From contig JBMOPD010000079.1 in the NCBI GenBank assembly GCA_049323615.1, positions 1 through 64,000 of the forward strand: DNA of 64,000 nucleotides, read 5' to 3'. Within the stretch, counting starts at the first letter, position 1, and every line of letters begins with the position of its first letter. Positions 43,288 through 51,666 of the stretch are shown one piece after another. A program made the position numbers and the translations under genes. This DNA is from JBMOPD01 sp049323615 (GTDB lineage Bacteria; Bacillota; Desulfotomaculia; Desulfotomaculales; Desulfocucumaceae). The notes under the pieces were generated by a model. It had not been told where the DNA came from, did no database searches, and saw only the letters and a program-made list of their open reading frames with translations.

Positions 43288-44571
43288 ATGTTTTGCTGCC
43301 AGTGCGAACAGACAGCCGGCGGAACCGGCTGCACCAAGGTGGGGGTCTGCGGAAAAAACGAGGACATCGCCAGCCTGCAGGACACCCTGATCATCGGGCT
43401 GAAAGGCGTCGCGGCCTATTCCTATCACGCCAGGGAACTGGGCGCCCGGGACGAGCAGGTGGACGCCTTCATGCATGACGGCCTCTTCTCCACCCTGACC
43501 AACGTCAATTTTGACCTGAACAGCCACATCGAAAAAGTGCTCAAGTGCGGCGAGATGAACCTGCGGGCCATGGAGCTTTTGGACAAGGCTCACGTGGAGC
43601 GGTTCGGCTCCCCGGAGCCGGCCAGGGTGTCCACCGGCTTTAAGCCCGGCCCCGCCGTGTTGATTACCGGCCACGACCTGCTGGACCTTTACGAGCTGTT
43701 GAAACAGGCCGGGCCGGAGGGCGTCAATGTATATACCCACGGCGAAATGCTGCCGGCCCACGCCTACCCCGAGCTGAAGAAGTTCAAAAATCTGGCCGGC
43801 CATTACGGATCCGCGTGGCAGAACCAGAAAAAAGAATTTGACGAGTTTCCCGGCGCCATACTGGGCACCACCAACTGCGTGCTGCTCCCGAAGGAGTCTT
43901 ACCGGGACCGCATGTTTACCTGCGGGATAGCCAAACTGCCGGAGGTAACCCACATCGGGGGCCGCAACTTCAAGGCGGTGATTGACAAGGCCAAATCCCT
44001 GCCGCCGCTGCCGGCGAAAGAAGGAGGGTTCCTGACCACCGGCTTCCACCACAATGCCGTCCTGTCCATAGCCGACAAGGTGATCGCGGCGGTGAAGGCC
44101 GGCAAGATCCGCCACTTCTTCCTGGTGGGCGGCTGTGAAGGGTCCAAGGCTTCCCGCAGCTACTACACCGGGTTTGTGCAGAGGGTGCCCAAGGATTGTG
44201 TGGTCCTTACCCTGGGCTGCGGCAAGTACCGCTTCAATTACCTGGACCTCGGGGATATTGACGGCATACCGCGCCTGCTGGACATGGGCCAGTGCAACAA
44301 TGCCTACTCGGCCATCCAGGTGGCCGTGGCGCTTTCCAAGGCCTTCAACTGCGGCGTCAACGACCTGCCGCTCTCCCTGGTGCTGTCCTGGTTCGAGCAA
44401 AAGGCGGTGTCCATACTGCTCACCCTGCTGCACCTGGGTGTGAAGAACATCCGCATCGGGCCGTCGGCCCCGGCTTTCCTGACTCCCAACGTGCTCAAGG
44501 TGATTCAGGAAAATTACAACCTCAAGCTCATAACCACGCCGGATCAGGATCTCAAAGAAATACTGGGCTAA
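43288..44571 (+). CDS. hcp: Hydroxylamine reductase / hybrid-cluster protein, short class
   Basis: 427 residues, against about 550 for the enterobacterial form; this is the compact class III form of archaea and thermophilic or anaerobic bacteria in which part of the helical domain is missing. The N-terminal cubane Cys set is at 3, 6, 15 and 21 (CCQCEQ ... CTKVGVC). Hybrid-cluster ligands are in TGHDLLDLYEL, GTTNCVLLP, MFTCGIAKLPEVTHIG, LGCGKYRFN and the EQKAV motif. It reduces NO or hydroxylamine. The ribosome site AGGAGG is strong, and a CRP/FNR-type operator lies upstream. Confidence 0.92.
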   Translation: MFCCQCEQTAGGTGCTKVGVCGKNEDIASLQDTLIIGLKGVAAYSYHARELGARDEQVDAFMHDGLFSTLTNVNFDLNSHIEKVLKCGEMNLRAMELLDKAHVERFGSPEPARVSTGFKPGPAVLITGHDLLDLYELLKQAGPEGVNVYTHGEMLPAHAYPELKKFKNLAGHYGSAWQNQKKEFDEFPGAILGTTNCVLLPKESYRDRMFTCGIAKLPEVTHIGGRNFKAVIDKAKSLPPLPAKEGGFLTTGFHHNAVLSIADKVIAAVKAGKIRHFFLVGGCEGSKASRSYYTGFVQRVPKDCVVLTLGCGKYRFNYLDLGDIDGIPRLLDMGQCNNAYSAIQVAVALSKAFNCGVNDLPLSLVLSWFEQKAVSILLTLLHLGVKNIRIGPSAPAFLTPNVLKVIQENYNLKLITTPDQDLKEILG

Positions 44572-44583
44572 AAAAATCCGTCT

Positions 44584-44616
44584 GAAGAAGAGTGTGCCGG
44601 GGCACACTCTTCTTTA
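44584..44616 (+). terminator. Terminator of hcp
   Basis: GAAGAAGAGTGTGCC pairs with GGCACACTCTTCTT; AT-rich after it. Sits between hcp and the cupin gene. Confidence 0.8.
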
Positions 44617-44655
44617 TGCATAATATCAATAAGGCTATAAAAGGAGGGCTGTCAG

Positions 44656-44997
44656 GTGAGTGACGTCCTGATGAAAAACATAGAATTTTCAAAGGCACTG
44701 AACTTGAAGGAATTGGTGGACTATCAGCCGGGACAGGTAATAAGCAGGACAATAGCGCAAATGCCTTCGGTCAGCATAACCCTGTTCGCCCTTTACAAGG
44801 GCGAGGGGATCAGCACCCATACCACCGCCGGGGACGCCATGGTGCAGGTCCTGGAGGGCGGGGCGGAAATAACCATCGGTGAGAAAGTAGTGACAGTCAG
44901 GGCCGGGGAAACGGTGATCATGCCGGCGGATGTGCCCCATGCCCTGGAGGCCCCGGAAAGTTTCAAGATGCTCCTGACGGTGGTAAAGAAAATATAA
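44656..44997 (+). CDS. Cupin-domain protein
   Basis: 113 residues with a single beta-barrel cupin. Motif 1 reads GISTHTTAGDAMVQVLEGGAEI and motif 2 PADVPHALEAPESFKML. The usual His-His-Glu-His ligands are incomplete: HTTAGD has one His and MPADVPHAL another, so metal binding is uncertain. It has a GTG start with GGAGGG nearby. Small cupins of this kind often accompany stress or redox genes; it follows hcp but is separated by a terminator. Confidence 0.78.
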   Translation: MSDVLMKNIEFSKALNLKELVDYQPGQVISRTIAQMPSVSITLFALYKGEGISTHTTAGDAMVQVLEGGAEITIGEKVVTVRAGETVIMPADVPHALEAPESFKMLLTVVKKI

Positions 44998-45000
44998 GCT

Positions 45001-45030
45001 TTGGAAAAAAATAACCTGTTAATATATAAT
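45001..45030 (+). promoter_or_regulatory. Promoter of pepF
   Basis: TTGGAA, 18-bp spacer, TATAAT, about 75 bases ahead of the pepF start codon. Confidence 0.5.
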
Positions 45031-45107
45031 AGATCAGGATAAAATCAGGATCATTAATGTACTTTATTGTAAGTTGAAAATCCCCTTTGAATTGGAGGTT
45101 GCACGCC

Positions 45108-46919
45108 ATGGGAAAAAAGGGCGGGCTGCCCCCCCGGGATGATATCCCGGCCGGGTACAGGTGGCGGCTGGAAGACATATATACGGATGATCAAATGTGG
45201 GAACAGGATTTTCAGCGGGTGCAGGCGATGCTGGGCGAGGTGGGGGCCTACCGGGGTAAACTGGGGGAATCGGCCACCTCCCTGTTAGAGGCCTTGCAAC
45301 TGCAGGACCGCCTCCAGGAGTTGAATGAAAAGGTCTACGCCTACGCCCGGATGCGGCTGGACGAGGATAACACCAACAACACCTACCAGGCTTTGGCCGA
45401 CCGGGCTGATAATTTAAGCACCCGGGTGGAAACCGCCCTCTCTTTTTTGGTGCCCGAAATACTGGCCTTGCCGGTGGAGACCCTGGAGGGCTTCCGGCGG
45501 GAAAACCCGGGCCTTGCCCTTTATAAATCCGCCCTGGATGAAATCCTCAGACAGAAGCCCCATACCCTGTCCCCGGCCGAGGAACTGATCATCGCCCGGG
45601 CCGGAGAGGTGACCACGGCCCCGGCCAATATTTTCAGGATGATTAACAACGCCGATATTACCTTTCCCACCATTCGGGATGAAGAGGGCCGGGAGGTGGA
45701 GGTAACCCACGGGCGCTATATCCAGCTGATGGAAAGCCGGGACCGCCGGGTGCGCAGGGATGCCTTCACCGCCCTTTACAGTTCCTACCGGAAACTGCAG
45801 AACACCCTGGTGACCACCCTTGGCTCCAGTGTGAAGAAGGACATATTCTACGCCGGGGTGCGCAAATTTCCCTCGGCCCTGGAGGCGTCTCTCTTTGCCG
45901 ACAATATCTCCCCGGAGGTCTACGACAATCTGATCCGGACGGTGCGCCGGACCCTGGGAGCCATGCACCGCTATGTGGCTTTGCGCAAAAAGCTGCTGGG
46001 CCTGGAGGATCTGCACATGTATGACCTCTATGTGCCCATTGTGAAGGATGTCAAGTGGGAAATTCCCTACCCGGAGGCGGTGGAACTGGTCAGGGCCGGC
46101 CTGGCCCCCCTGGGTGCCGATTACGGGGAGATTGTGGCCCGGGGATTTGATACGGGCTGGGTGGATGTCTATGAAAACCGGGGGAAAACCAGCGGGGCCT
46201 ACTCGTGGGGGCCTTACGGTATTCATCCTTATATTCTGATGAACTACCAGGACAACCTGAACAATGTTTTCACCCTGGCCCACGAGATGGGGCACGCCAT
46301 GCACTCGTACTATTCGTACCGGGAGCAGCCCTACGTGTACGCCCATTACAAGATTTTCACGGCCGAGGTGGCCTCTACGGTGAACGAATCCCTGCTTATG
46401 GACCACTTGCTGAAGACCGTCACCGACCGGGATAAAAAGCTGTACCTGCTGAATCACTATCTGGAGCAGTTCCGGGCAACGGTGTTCCGCCAGACCATGT
46501 TTGCCGAATTTGAAAAAACAATACATGAGCGGGTGGAGGCCGGGGAGGCCCTGACCTCCGAGTTTCTGAACAGCACGTACCACCGGCTGAACGTGGACTA
46601 CTACGGCCCGGAAATGGTGGTGGACGAGGATATTGACCTGGAATGGGCCCGTATACCCCATTTTTACACGGCATTTTACGTTTACAAGTACGCCACCGGG
46701 TTTTCCGCAGCCACGGCCCTGACCCGGCAGATACTGGAAGAGGGTGGTCCGGCGGTTTCCCGCTACCTGGAATTCCTTAAAAAGGGCGACTCCGACTACC
46801 CGCTGAACCTGTTAAAATCCGCCGGTGTGGATATGACCACACCCCAGCCGGTCCAGGAGGGGCTTGACCTGTTTTCCCGGCTGCTGGACCAGTTGGAGGA
46901 AAGCTTACAGGCAGTATAA
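45108..46919 (+). CDS. pepF: Oligoendopeptidase F (M3 family)
   Basis: A cytosolic zinc oligopeptidase of 603 residues that breaks down peptides of about 7-17 residues. The active site is LAHEMGHAMHSYYS (HExxH) near residue 396 with the third ligand Glu in the following helix (EVASTVNESLL). The N-terminal M3 helical domain starts YRWRLEDIYTDDQMWEQDF. ATG 45108 is preceded by GGAGG nine bases upstream; an in-frame TTG 21 bases earlier is less likely. Single gene. Confidence 0.93.
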   Translation: MGKKGGLPPRDDIPAGYRWRLEDIYTDDQMWEQDFQRVQAMLGEVGAYRGKLGESATSLLEALQLQDRLQELNEKVYAYARMRLDEDNTNNTYQALADRADNLSTRVETALSFLVPEILALPVETLEGFRRENPGLALYKSALDEILRQKPHTLSPAEELIIARAGEVTTAPANIFRMINNADITFPTIRDEEGREVEVTHGRYIQLMESRDRRVRRDAFTALYSSYRKLQNTLVTTLGSSVKKDIFYAGVRKFPSALEASLFADNISPEVYDNLIRTVRRTLGAMHRYVALRKKLLGLEDLHMYDLYVPIVKDVKWEIPYPEAVELVRAGLAPLGADYGEIVARGFDTGWVDVYENRGKTSGAYSWGPYGIHPYILMNYQDNLNNVFTLAHEMGHAMHSYYSYREQPYVYAHYKIFTAEVASTVNESLLMDHLLKTVTDRDKKLYLLNHYLEQFRATVFRQTMFAEFEKTIHERVEAGEALTSEFLNSTYHRLNVDYYGPEMVVDEDIDLEWARIPHFYTAFYVYKYATGFSAATALTRQILEEGGPAVSRYLEFLKKGDSDYPLNLLKSAGVDMTTPQPVQEGLDLFSRLLDQLEESLQAV

Positions 46920-47054
46920 GGGAAATCAGAGCAATCGTAAGACCGGTTGTCTTAATTCCAATTGATATGCTAATATAATTTCAATGTAATGAGATTTAAC
47001 AGTCCAATCTACAAGTCTGACTGTTAATTGGTTGCCAGGGGTGGGAATTTTACG

Positions 47055-47486
47055 GTGAAATATAAAAAGTTTTTCCTTAACGGCTCTCAGAAGAAAAAAA
47101 CTGTTGAAACCGTCAAGAATATTTTGTGCTCACGGACTGAAATTAATTTTGCATACATCCACGGTTCTTTTACCGGGGATAACGGATTCAGGGATATCGA
47201 TATTGCATTATATTTAGAAAAGGACTTGTTGGGCGACAGGGAACTAAAATATGAAATAGACCTCGAAATCAAGCTGGAAGAGGTTTTAACTTACCCGGTA
47301 GATGTAAGGGTGCTGAACCACGCCCCGCTTTCTTTTCAGTTCCAGGTTATAAAGGGAGGGATCCTGTTGTTTGAGCGGGATGAGGAAAGCCGGGTGGATT
47401 TTCAGGTAAAAACTTTGGATTTTTACTTCGATTTTGCGCCCTTTCGCAGAAGGTACTTGAAAGAGATGATTGGCATTGGGGATTAA
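47055..47486 (+). CDS. MntA-like nucleotidyltransferase antitoxin
   Basis: 143 residues from GTG 47055 (GGGGTGGG upstream; a longer TTG form from 47028 is possible). Minimal nucleotidyltransferase fold with HGSFTGDNGFRDIDIALYL, the GS...DxD catalytic pattern; the gap is eight residues, slightly shorter than the ten usual in MntA. In MntA-HepT pairs the MNT protein adds AMP to a tyrosine of the HepT toxin and silences it. The HepT-like frame begins at the very base where this gene stops. Confidence 0.8.
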   Translation: MKYKKFFLNGSQKKKTVETVKNILCSRTEINFAYIHGSFTGDNGFRDIDIALYLEKDLLGDRELKYEIDLEIKLEEVLTYPVDVRVLNHAPLSFQFQVIKGGILLFERDEESRVDFQVKTLDFYFDFAPFRRRYLKEMIGIGD

Positions 47487-47893
47487 TCAGAAAAATAGCC
47501 TATGAGTTTAAAAAGGCTTTTGCCAGGTTAAAAGATCTTTCTTCTCTACCCAAGGAAGATTTTATAAACGATCCCGATAGAATATGCAGTGCCAAGTATA
47601 ACTTTATCGTTGTCATCGAGGCCGCCATTGATTTGTGCAACCACATCATTGCCAAAAATAATTACCGCACTCCAGAAGATTATGCTGACACTTTCCGGGT
47701 GATGGGAGAAGAAAAAATTTTTAACGCCGATTTCGTTACCAGCCTGATCAGCATGGCCAAATTCAGGAACAGGCTGGTACATATTTATTGGAATGTGGAT
47801 GATGAGACACTGTATGGAATATTAAATGCGGACCTGGACGACCTTGAACGCTTTTTAGAAGAACTGGGAAAGTTTTTGAACACCGGATTATGA
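47486..47893 (+). CDS. HepT-like toxin, no canonical start codon
   Basis: HEPN-domain protein of about 135 residues if read from ATC 47486, which matches the family length. Family features: DPDRICSAKYNFIVVIEAAIDLCNHIIAKNN, then FRNRLVHIYW with the RX4HXY catalytic motif (the Tyr is the one adenylylated by MntA). There is no ATG, GTG or TTG before the conserved core; the first is TTG 47633, inside it. Either a rare AUU/AUC-type start coupled to the mntA stop (TAATC overlap), a one-base error near the G4 run at 47477, or a dead gene. Confidence 0.7.
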   Translation: MRKIAYEFKKAFARLKDLSSLPKEDFINDPDRICSAKYNFIVVIEAAIDLCNHIIAKNNYRTPEDYADTFRVMGEEKIFNADFVTSLISMAKFRNRLVHIYWNVDDETLYGILNADLDDLERFLEELGKFLNTGL

Positions 47894-47928
47894 TGTCGAG
47901 AATTCTCATTTAAGAATATGGTAATGAC

Positions 47929-47984
47929 GGGGCGGTCTGGTGTTATTGCGTTTGAGCAGTAATAACACCAGACTGCCCCTTTTC
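47929..47984 (+). terminator. Long perfect hairpin, terminator
   Basis: GGGGCGGTCTGGTGTTATT pairs with AATAACACCAGACTGCCCC (19 bp, one G-U pair), followed by TTTT. It could end the toxin-antitoxin transcript or be the remnant terminal repeat of a mobile element, since a transposase fragment begins 145 bases later. Confidence 0.75.
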
Positions 47985-48129
47985 ACTGCTCCGCCCGCAC
48001 TCTCCGCCGGCTTCAAAATGGGATTGGACAGCGGCTGCTTTTGCGCTTGCCGTGGAGGCACGCGATTGCTGAGGCCGTGTTTCAGCCGGCCTAAATTCAT
48101 ACTAAATAAGAATGGTGGGGGTTGACAAC

Positions 48130-48261
48130 ATGGTCAAAAAGCAAAAATTTACTCCCGAAGAAAAACTTAAAATCGTACTCGAAGGAATGAAAGGCGATGT
48201 TACAGTGTCCGAAATTTGTCGCCGGTATGGGATATACCACACAGACTATTACCGCTGGCGA
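48130..48261 (+). pseudogene. Transposase OrfA N-terminal fragment (IS3-like)
   Basis: Starts at ATG 48130 (GGGGG upstream) with KFTPEEKLKIVLEGMKGDVT, SEICRRYGI and DYYRWR, the helix-turn-helix opening of IS3/IS150-type OrfA. After about 44 codons it runs into the reverse strand of a SufS-like gene, so the rest of the transposase is missing. The breakpoint is at about 48259-48262. No terminal inverted repeats of a complete IS were recognised. Confidence 0.75.
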
Positions 48262-48451
48262 GGCTGGTGGGGAACTCTCCGTGGAGGTTGGCCCCGCCCC
48301 CGGTCATATATTCAGCTATGGCGTCAATGGAGGCCTGGACCACCTGGGATCCCCCCGGCCCGTCAAAATAAGCGACCGGTCTTCCCTTATAGGTGCGTTT
48401 CAGGGCCGGAAACTGCCTGCGCACTTCTTCAATGGGGAACATTTCATTCAT
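48262..48451 (-). pseudogene. SufS/class V aminotransferase-like N-terminal fragment
   Basis: On the minus strand from ATG 48451, with AAGGAG upstream: MFPIEEVRRQFPALKRTYKG, VAYFDGPGGSQVV and GGGANLHGEFPTS, the opening of cysteine desulfurase-like class V aminotransferases. The frame then crosses into the transposase fragment and soon ends. Only the first 63 or so residues remain, without the PLP lysine. Confidence 0.75.
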
Positions 48452-48489
48452 GTTTATCGGGCTCCTTAAAAACAGCTTATACTGAAGAC

Positions 48490-48540
48490 TTTATTCTGTC
48501 GGAATCCAGAATTCAGACCTCCATGCCGCAAAGTGCCGCA
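48490..48540. repeat. Dispersed repeat, second copy
   Basis: CTTTATTCTGTCGGAATCCAG, ATTCAGACCTCCATGCCGCAA, then GTGCCGC. Same order of words as at 20228-20300 between thiY and thiZ. Confidence 0.8.
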
Positions 48541-48629
48541 CTACAGATAATGAAAACTTTGGGCCGGGGGTGCGGTTGGTAGATCCGGGCTCCCCAATCC
48601 TGCGGTTGCACCGGCTCTATGCTCGTCGC

Positions 48630-49412
48630 TTACGGCCTGCCGACCGCCAGGTGGCAGGCCACGAAGTGCCCCTGCCCGGCGTCCACGAATGCGGGATCCG
48701 CAACCCTGCAGATGTCCTGGCAGAGGTAGCAGCGGGTGTGAAAACGGCAGCCCGGCGGCGGGTTGACCGGGCTGGGCACGTCGCCGCTCAATATGATGCG
48801 CTCCTTCTTTATTTTGGGGTCGGGCACCGGCACGGCTGAAAGGAGGGCCCGGGTGTAGGGGTGCATGGGATTGTCGTAAAGCTCATCTACCCCGGCCAGT
48901 TCAACCAGTTTCCCCAGGTACATTACACCCACCCGGTTGCTGACATGCTTGACCACGTTCAGTCCGTGCGCTATGAACAGGTAGGTGAGGCCGAACTCCT
49001 CCTGGAGGTCGTTCAACAGGTTCAGTATCTGGGACTGGATGGAGACGTCCAGGGCCGAAACCGGCTCGTCGCAGATAATCAGCCTGGGGTTTAAGGCCAG
49101 GGCCCGGGCAATACCCACCCTCTGCCGCTGGCCGCCGCTGAATTCGTGGGGGTAGCGGCGGGCGTGGTTGGAGGCCAGGCCCACGCAGTCAAGAAGGTAC
49201 TGCACCCTCTTCTGCAGCTCAGACCCCGAGGCCATGCGGAATATCTTCATGGGCTCGGCGATGATGTCTCCCACCGTCATGCGGGGATTTAAGGATGAAT
49301 AGGGATCCTGGAATATAATCTGCATATCCCTGCGCAGTGCCCTTAAATCCCGGCGGCCAAGCTTGAAGACGTCCAGGCCTTCAAAAATCACCTCTCCACC
49401 CGTGGGCTCCAG
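48630..49412 (-). pseudogene. OppF/DppF ABC ATPase lacking its Walker A end
   Basis: Peptide-transporter ATPase beginning abruptly at LEPTGGEVIFEG. The Q-loop (IIFQDPYSSLNPRMTVGDII), signature EFSGGQRQR, Walker B LIICDEPVSALD and the oligopeptide C-terminal Cys box (GCRFHTRCYLCQDIC) are present, but the first 60-70 residues with the Walker A P-loop are missing. The H-loop reads AHGL instead of the usual AHDL. In frame with fragments of a permease upstream, so a hybrid polypeptide of 335 residues could be made, but it cannot bind ATP normally. Confidence 0.8.
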
Positions 49413-49513
49413 GGTCGTTCGCGCAGGGCCGCCACCTGCTCGGCGGTGGTATACTGGCCCAGCATCATGGCGGCCGGGTCGGCGGTAAAAAGGCGCAGCA
49501 CCAGGAAAACAAA
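49413..49513 (-). pseudogene. OppB/DppB permease fragment
   Basis: In one minus-strand frame: FVFLVLRLFTADPAAMMLGQ then YTTAEQVAALRE, the first periplasmic stretch of dipeptide permeases of the OppB type. About 33 residues only, joined directly to the ATPase fragment downstream and to a binding-protein fragment upstream. Confidence 0.65.
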
Positions 49514-49680
49514 GTTGTACTTGGCCACATTCAGGGTGCCCTTGATTTCCTTGGAATCCAGCAGGGAGAGGAAGTTGTCCGGGGTCGCCGTTATAGCCGA
49601 TCCAGCCGTACAGCATCATGTCGCCTTCCTTGACCACTTCGGGAGTGTATACCTGCTTGTATTCCTTCTTTGGTGAGCAT
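49514..49680 (-). pseudogene. Peptide-binding protein (OppA/DppA) fragment, frameshifted
   Basis: Minus-strand reading KKEYKQVYTPEVVKEGDMM, LYGWIGYNGDP, then, after an extra G near 49580, DNFLSLLDSKEIKGTLNVAKYN: the C-terminal lobe signature of DppA-type binding proteins (GWxGDNGDPDNF). The one-base insertion and the direct join to the permease fragment show decay. Confidence 0.65.
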
Positions 49681-49958
49681 AACAGAGGGGCTGGTTTGCC
49701 TGAAACCGGATTTTAGGACCTTCAATGCAGCTAATTTGTGTCTATAGAACTATTTAATTTATAGCAAATTTTGGTATAATTATTTTACATTACAATTTCT
49801 GGTTGGCCAGGAACAATAAGGGTTGCTTATTGCGTCAAATATTTTGAATAAAAAATTTCAGGTGAGAGAAAGACGTTGAAACCTGTCCTGAACTGACTTA
49901 TTAGATACCTGCAGCATTTTATCACTGCTTTCAACCGTTTTTGAAAAGAGGTGATAAT
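49681..49958. other. AT-rich leader of the TIR-like gene
   Basis: AT-rich, no ORF. TTGGTATAAT at 49771-49780 offers a -10 without a good -35. No repeats seen. Confidence 0.4.
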
Positions 49959-50786
49959 ATGTCAGTACATGGTAGGGCCCAAAAAGCCGTTGAGATGCTC
50001 AAGCATCAGGCAGGTGAATTGAGCAGCATAGTCTATTATGTTGAAAAAGATAGTGATTTTAATGTGGCCAGGGAAAGGATGCTGCGCTGGAAGGAGCGCA
50101 CCGCAAAACTTATTTCCGACTGTATCAGCCCCGGGGAAGGGGCAAAATTCAGCGAAAAGAGGCTGCCGGTGGTGATAGCAGGGCAGCCGATCCGCAATCT
50201 TATTGCTGAAGCGGATATATACCGTGGTTTTATCTTCACCTTGATCGAAGAACTGATCAATTACCCCCAGCAATTTTTAACCGCCGCCGACGAGCCGGGC
50301 ATTGCCTCCCCGAAGAATGAGGTGTCGCAAAAAGCAGGCAATAACAGCATATTTATTATCCACGGCCACGATGAACTTAATTTGCTGAGGCTGAAAGAAC
50401 TTCTCCGGGACCGCTGGAATTTGAATACCATAATTCTCAGGGGTGAACCCGGCAAAGGCCGGACCCTGATCGAGAAATTCGAGCAGGAGGCAAATAAGGC
50501 GGCCTACGTGATTGCCCTCTTTACACCGGACGACCTGGTCAAGGTCTCGGATGACCAGTACACCCAGGCAAGGCCCAATGTCGTATTTGAACTGGGCTGG
50601 TTTTACGGCCGGCTGGGCCGGGAGAGGGTGTGCATCTTGTTTAAGAGCGGGATGCAAATTCACTCCGACCTGGACGGTATCAACCGGATAGAGTTCAACA
50701 GTGACATAAATGAGAAGATAGTGGAAATAGAAAAGGAGCTTGAATCGGCGGGGTTAATCAACATAGGAAAACCCTTAAAAATGTAA
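49959..50786 (+). CDS. TIR-like nucleotide-binding domain protein (predicted defence effector)
   Basis: 275 residues from ATG 49959 (GAGGTGATAAT upstream). The N-terminal 125 residues are helical and unassigned. The C-terminal half is the TIR-like domain of predicted nucleotide-binding proteins (PF10137 type): SIFIIHGHDELN (134-139), RGEPGKGRTLIEKFE, VIALFTPDDL and RPNVVFELGWFYGRLGRERV, with Glu211 at the expected NADase position. Family members act as NAD-depleting effectors in anti-phage systems. No cyclase, Argonaute or other sensor is adjacent, so it is an orphan. It is followed by a strong terminator. Confidence 0.8.
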   Translation: MSVHGRAQKAVEMLKHQAGELSSIVYYVEKDSDFNVARERMLRWKERTAKLISDCISPGEGAKFSEKRLPVVIAGQPIRNLIAEADIYRGFIFTLIEELINYPQQFLTAADEPGIASPKNEVSQKAGNNSIFIIHGHDELNLLRLKELLRDRWNLNTIILRGEPGKGRTLIEKFEQEANKAAYVIALFTPDDLVKVSDDQYTQARPNVVFELGWFYGRLGRERVCILFKSGMQIHSDLDGINRIEFNSDINEKIVEIEKELESAGLINIGKPLKM

Positions 50787-50811
50787 TGGGGGATGGCCCT
50801 TGGAAAACAGC

Positions 50812-50857
50812 AAGGCCGCACGGTTGCCTCAGGCAGACCGTGCGGCCTTTGATTTTG
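50812..50857 (+). terminator. Terminator of the TIR-like gene
   Basis: AAGGCCGCACGGT pairs with ACCGTGCGGCCTT, then TGATTTT. Confidence 0.88.
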
Positions 50858-50877
50858 CCGTTGATCCAAAAAATTTA

Positions 50878-50907
50878 TTGACAGGGAAGAAGTCAAGAGG
50901 ATATGAT
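50878..50907 (+). promoter_or_regulatory. Promoter of the GntR regulator gene
   Basis: TTGACA, 18-bp spacer, TATGAT. The start near 50914 is just before a palindromic operator. Confidence 0.7.
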
Positions 50908-50926
50908 TAGAAAAAATAAATAATAA

Positions 50927-50938
50927 ATAATCGATTAT
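50927..50938. promoter_or_regulatory. Palindrome, probable GntR operator
   Basis: ATAATCGATTAT, a perfect 12-bp palindrome within AT-rich DNA just downstream of the transcription start, about 33 bases ahead of the regulator's start codon. The position suits autoregulation. Confidence 0.5.
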
Positions 50939-50970
50939 ATATTATATTTTATTTTATGAGGGGTGGGAAA

Positions 50971-51666
50971 ATGAAAAACATTCAGACAACAGCGGATAAT
51001 GCGGGTAATATGGAAAACAAGTCGAACATAATTCGCCGCCGGGTGTTGCGGGAGGATATCAGGAAATACCTCCAGGAAGCCATATTTTGCGGGGAACTGA
51101 AACCCGGTGAACGGGTGGTGGAAACTAAAATCGCAAAAGAGCTGGGGGTTTCCCAGGGGCCTGTGCGGGAGGCCATCCGGGAACTGGAGCTGATGGGGTT
51201 GATAGAAAGCACACCGTTCCAGGGGGCCTTTGTTAAAAAGCTTTCCCGGCAGGATATTCGTGACGCATATAAGGTGAGGGCGTACCTGGAAGGTATGGCG
51301 GCGAAGGAGGCGGCGCAGAAGATTTCCGCCGACCAGGTACATTATATGGAGGAACTGGTGGAGCAGATGAAAGAATTGGCCAGGGCGGGGAAGATGGCCG
51401 ATTTTGTTGAGCTGGACATAGCCTTCCACCGGTTGATACTGGATATCGCCGGGAATAAACTGCTGAGCAAAATGTGGAGCCTGGTTCATCTGGGGCAGTG
51501 GACTTTTATTTCCACGTTGATTTCAAAACGGAGCCTGCCGGAACTGGCCCAAAGGCATGAACTTATTTTGGAAAGTTTGAAAAAAGGAGATGCCAAAGGG
51601 GCCGAGGAAAGGATGCAGCAGCATATCCAGGATCTCCTGGAAGAGGTTCTGCAAAAATTTAAATGA
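50971..51666 (+). CDS. GntR-family regulator with FCD ligand domain
   Basis: 231 residues from ATG 50971 (GGGGTGGG upstream; an ATG 15 bases earlier is possible). Winged helix: LQEAIFCGELKPGERVVETKIAKELGVSQGPVREAIRELE (residues about 30-70). The C-terminal all-helical FCD domain carries the metal/ligand residues D (ELDIAFHRLIL) and H. FadR-type regulators sense small carboxylic acids or acyl-CoAs. It heads the long 52-64 kb gene string on the same strand and is its likely regulator, through ATAATCGATTAT-type sites. Confidence 0.87.
   Translation: MKNIQTTADNAGNMENKSNIIRRRVLREDIRKYLQEAIFCGELKPGERVVETKIAKELGVSQGPVREAIRELELMGLIESTPFQGAFVKKLSRQDIRDAYKVRAYLEGMAAKEAAQKISADQVHYMEELVEQMKELARAGKMADFVELDIAFHRLILDIAGNKLLSKMWSLVHLGQWTFISTLISKRSLPELAQRHELILESLKKGDAKGAEERMQQHIQDLLEEVLQKFK

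Noticed and set aside
43270..44607. 445-codon minus-strand frame opposite hcp
   Set aside because: Shadow of a well-recognised gene; no protein family features.
45414..46661. 415-codon minus-strand frame opposite pepF
   Set aside because: Shadow; the plus-strand M3 peptidase is complete.
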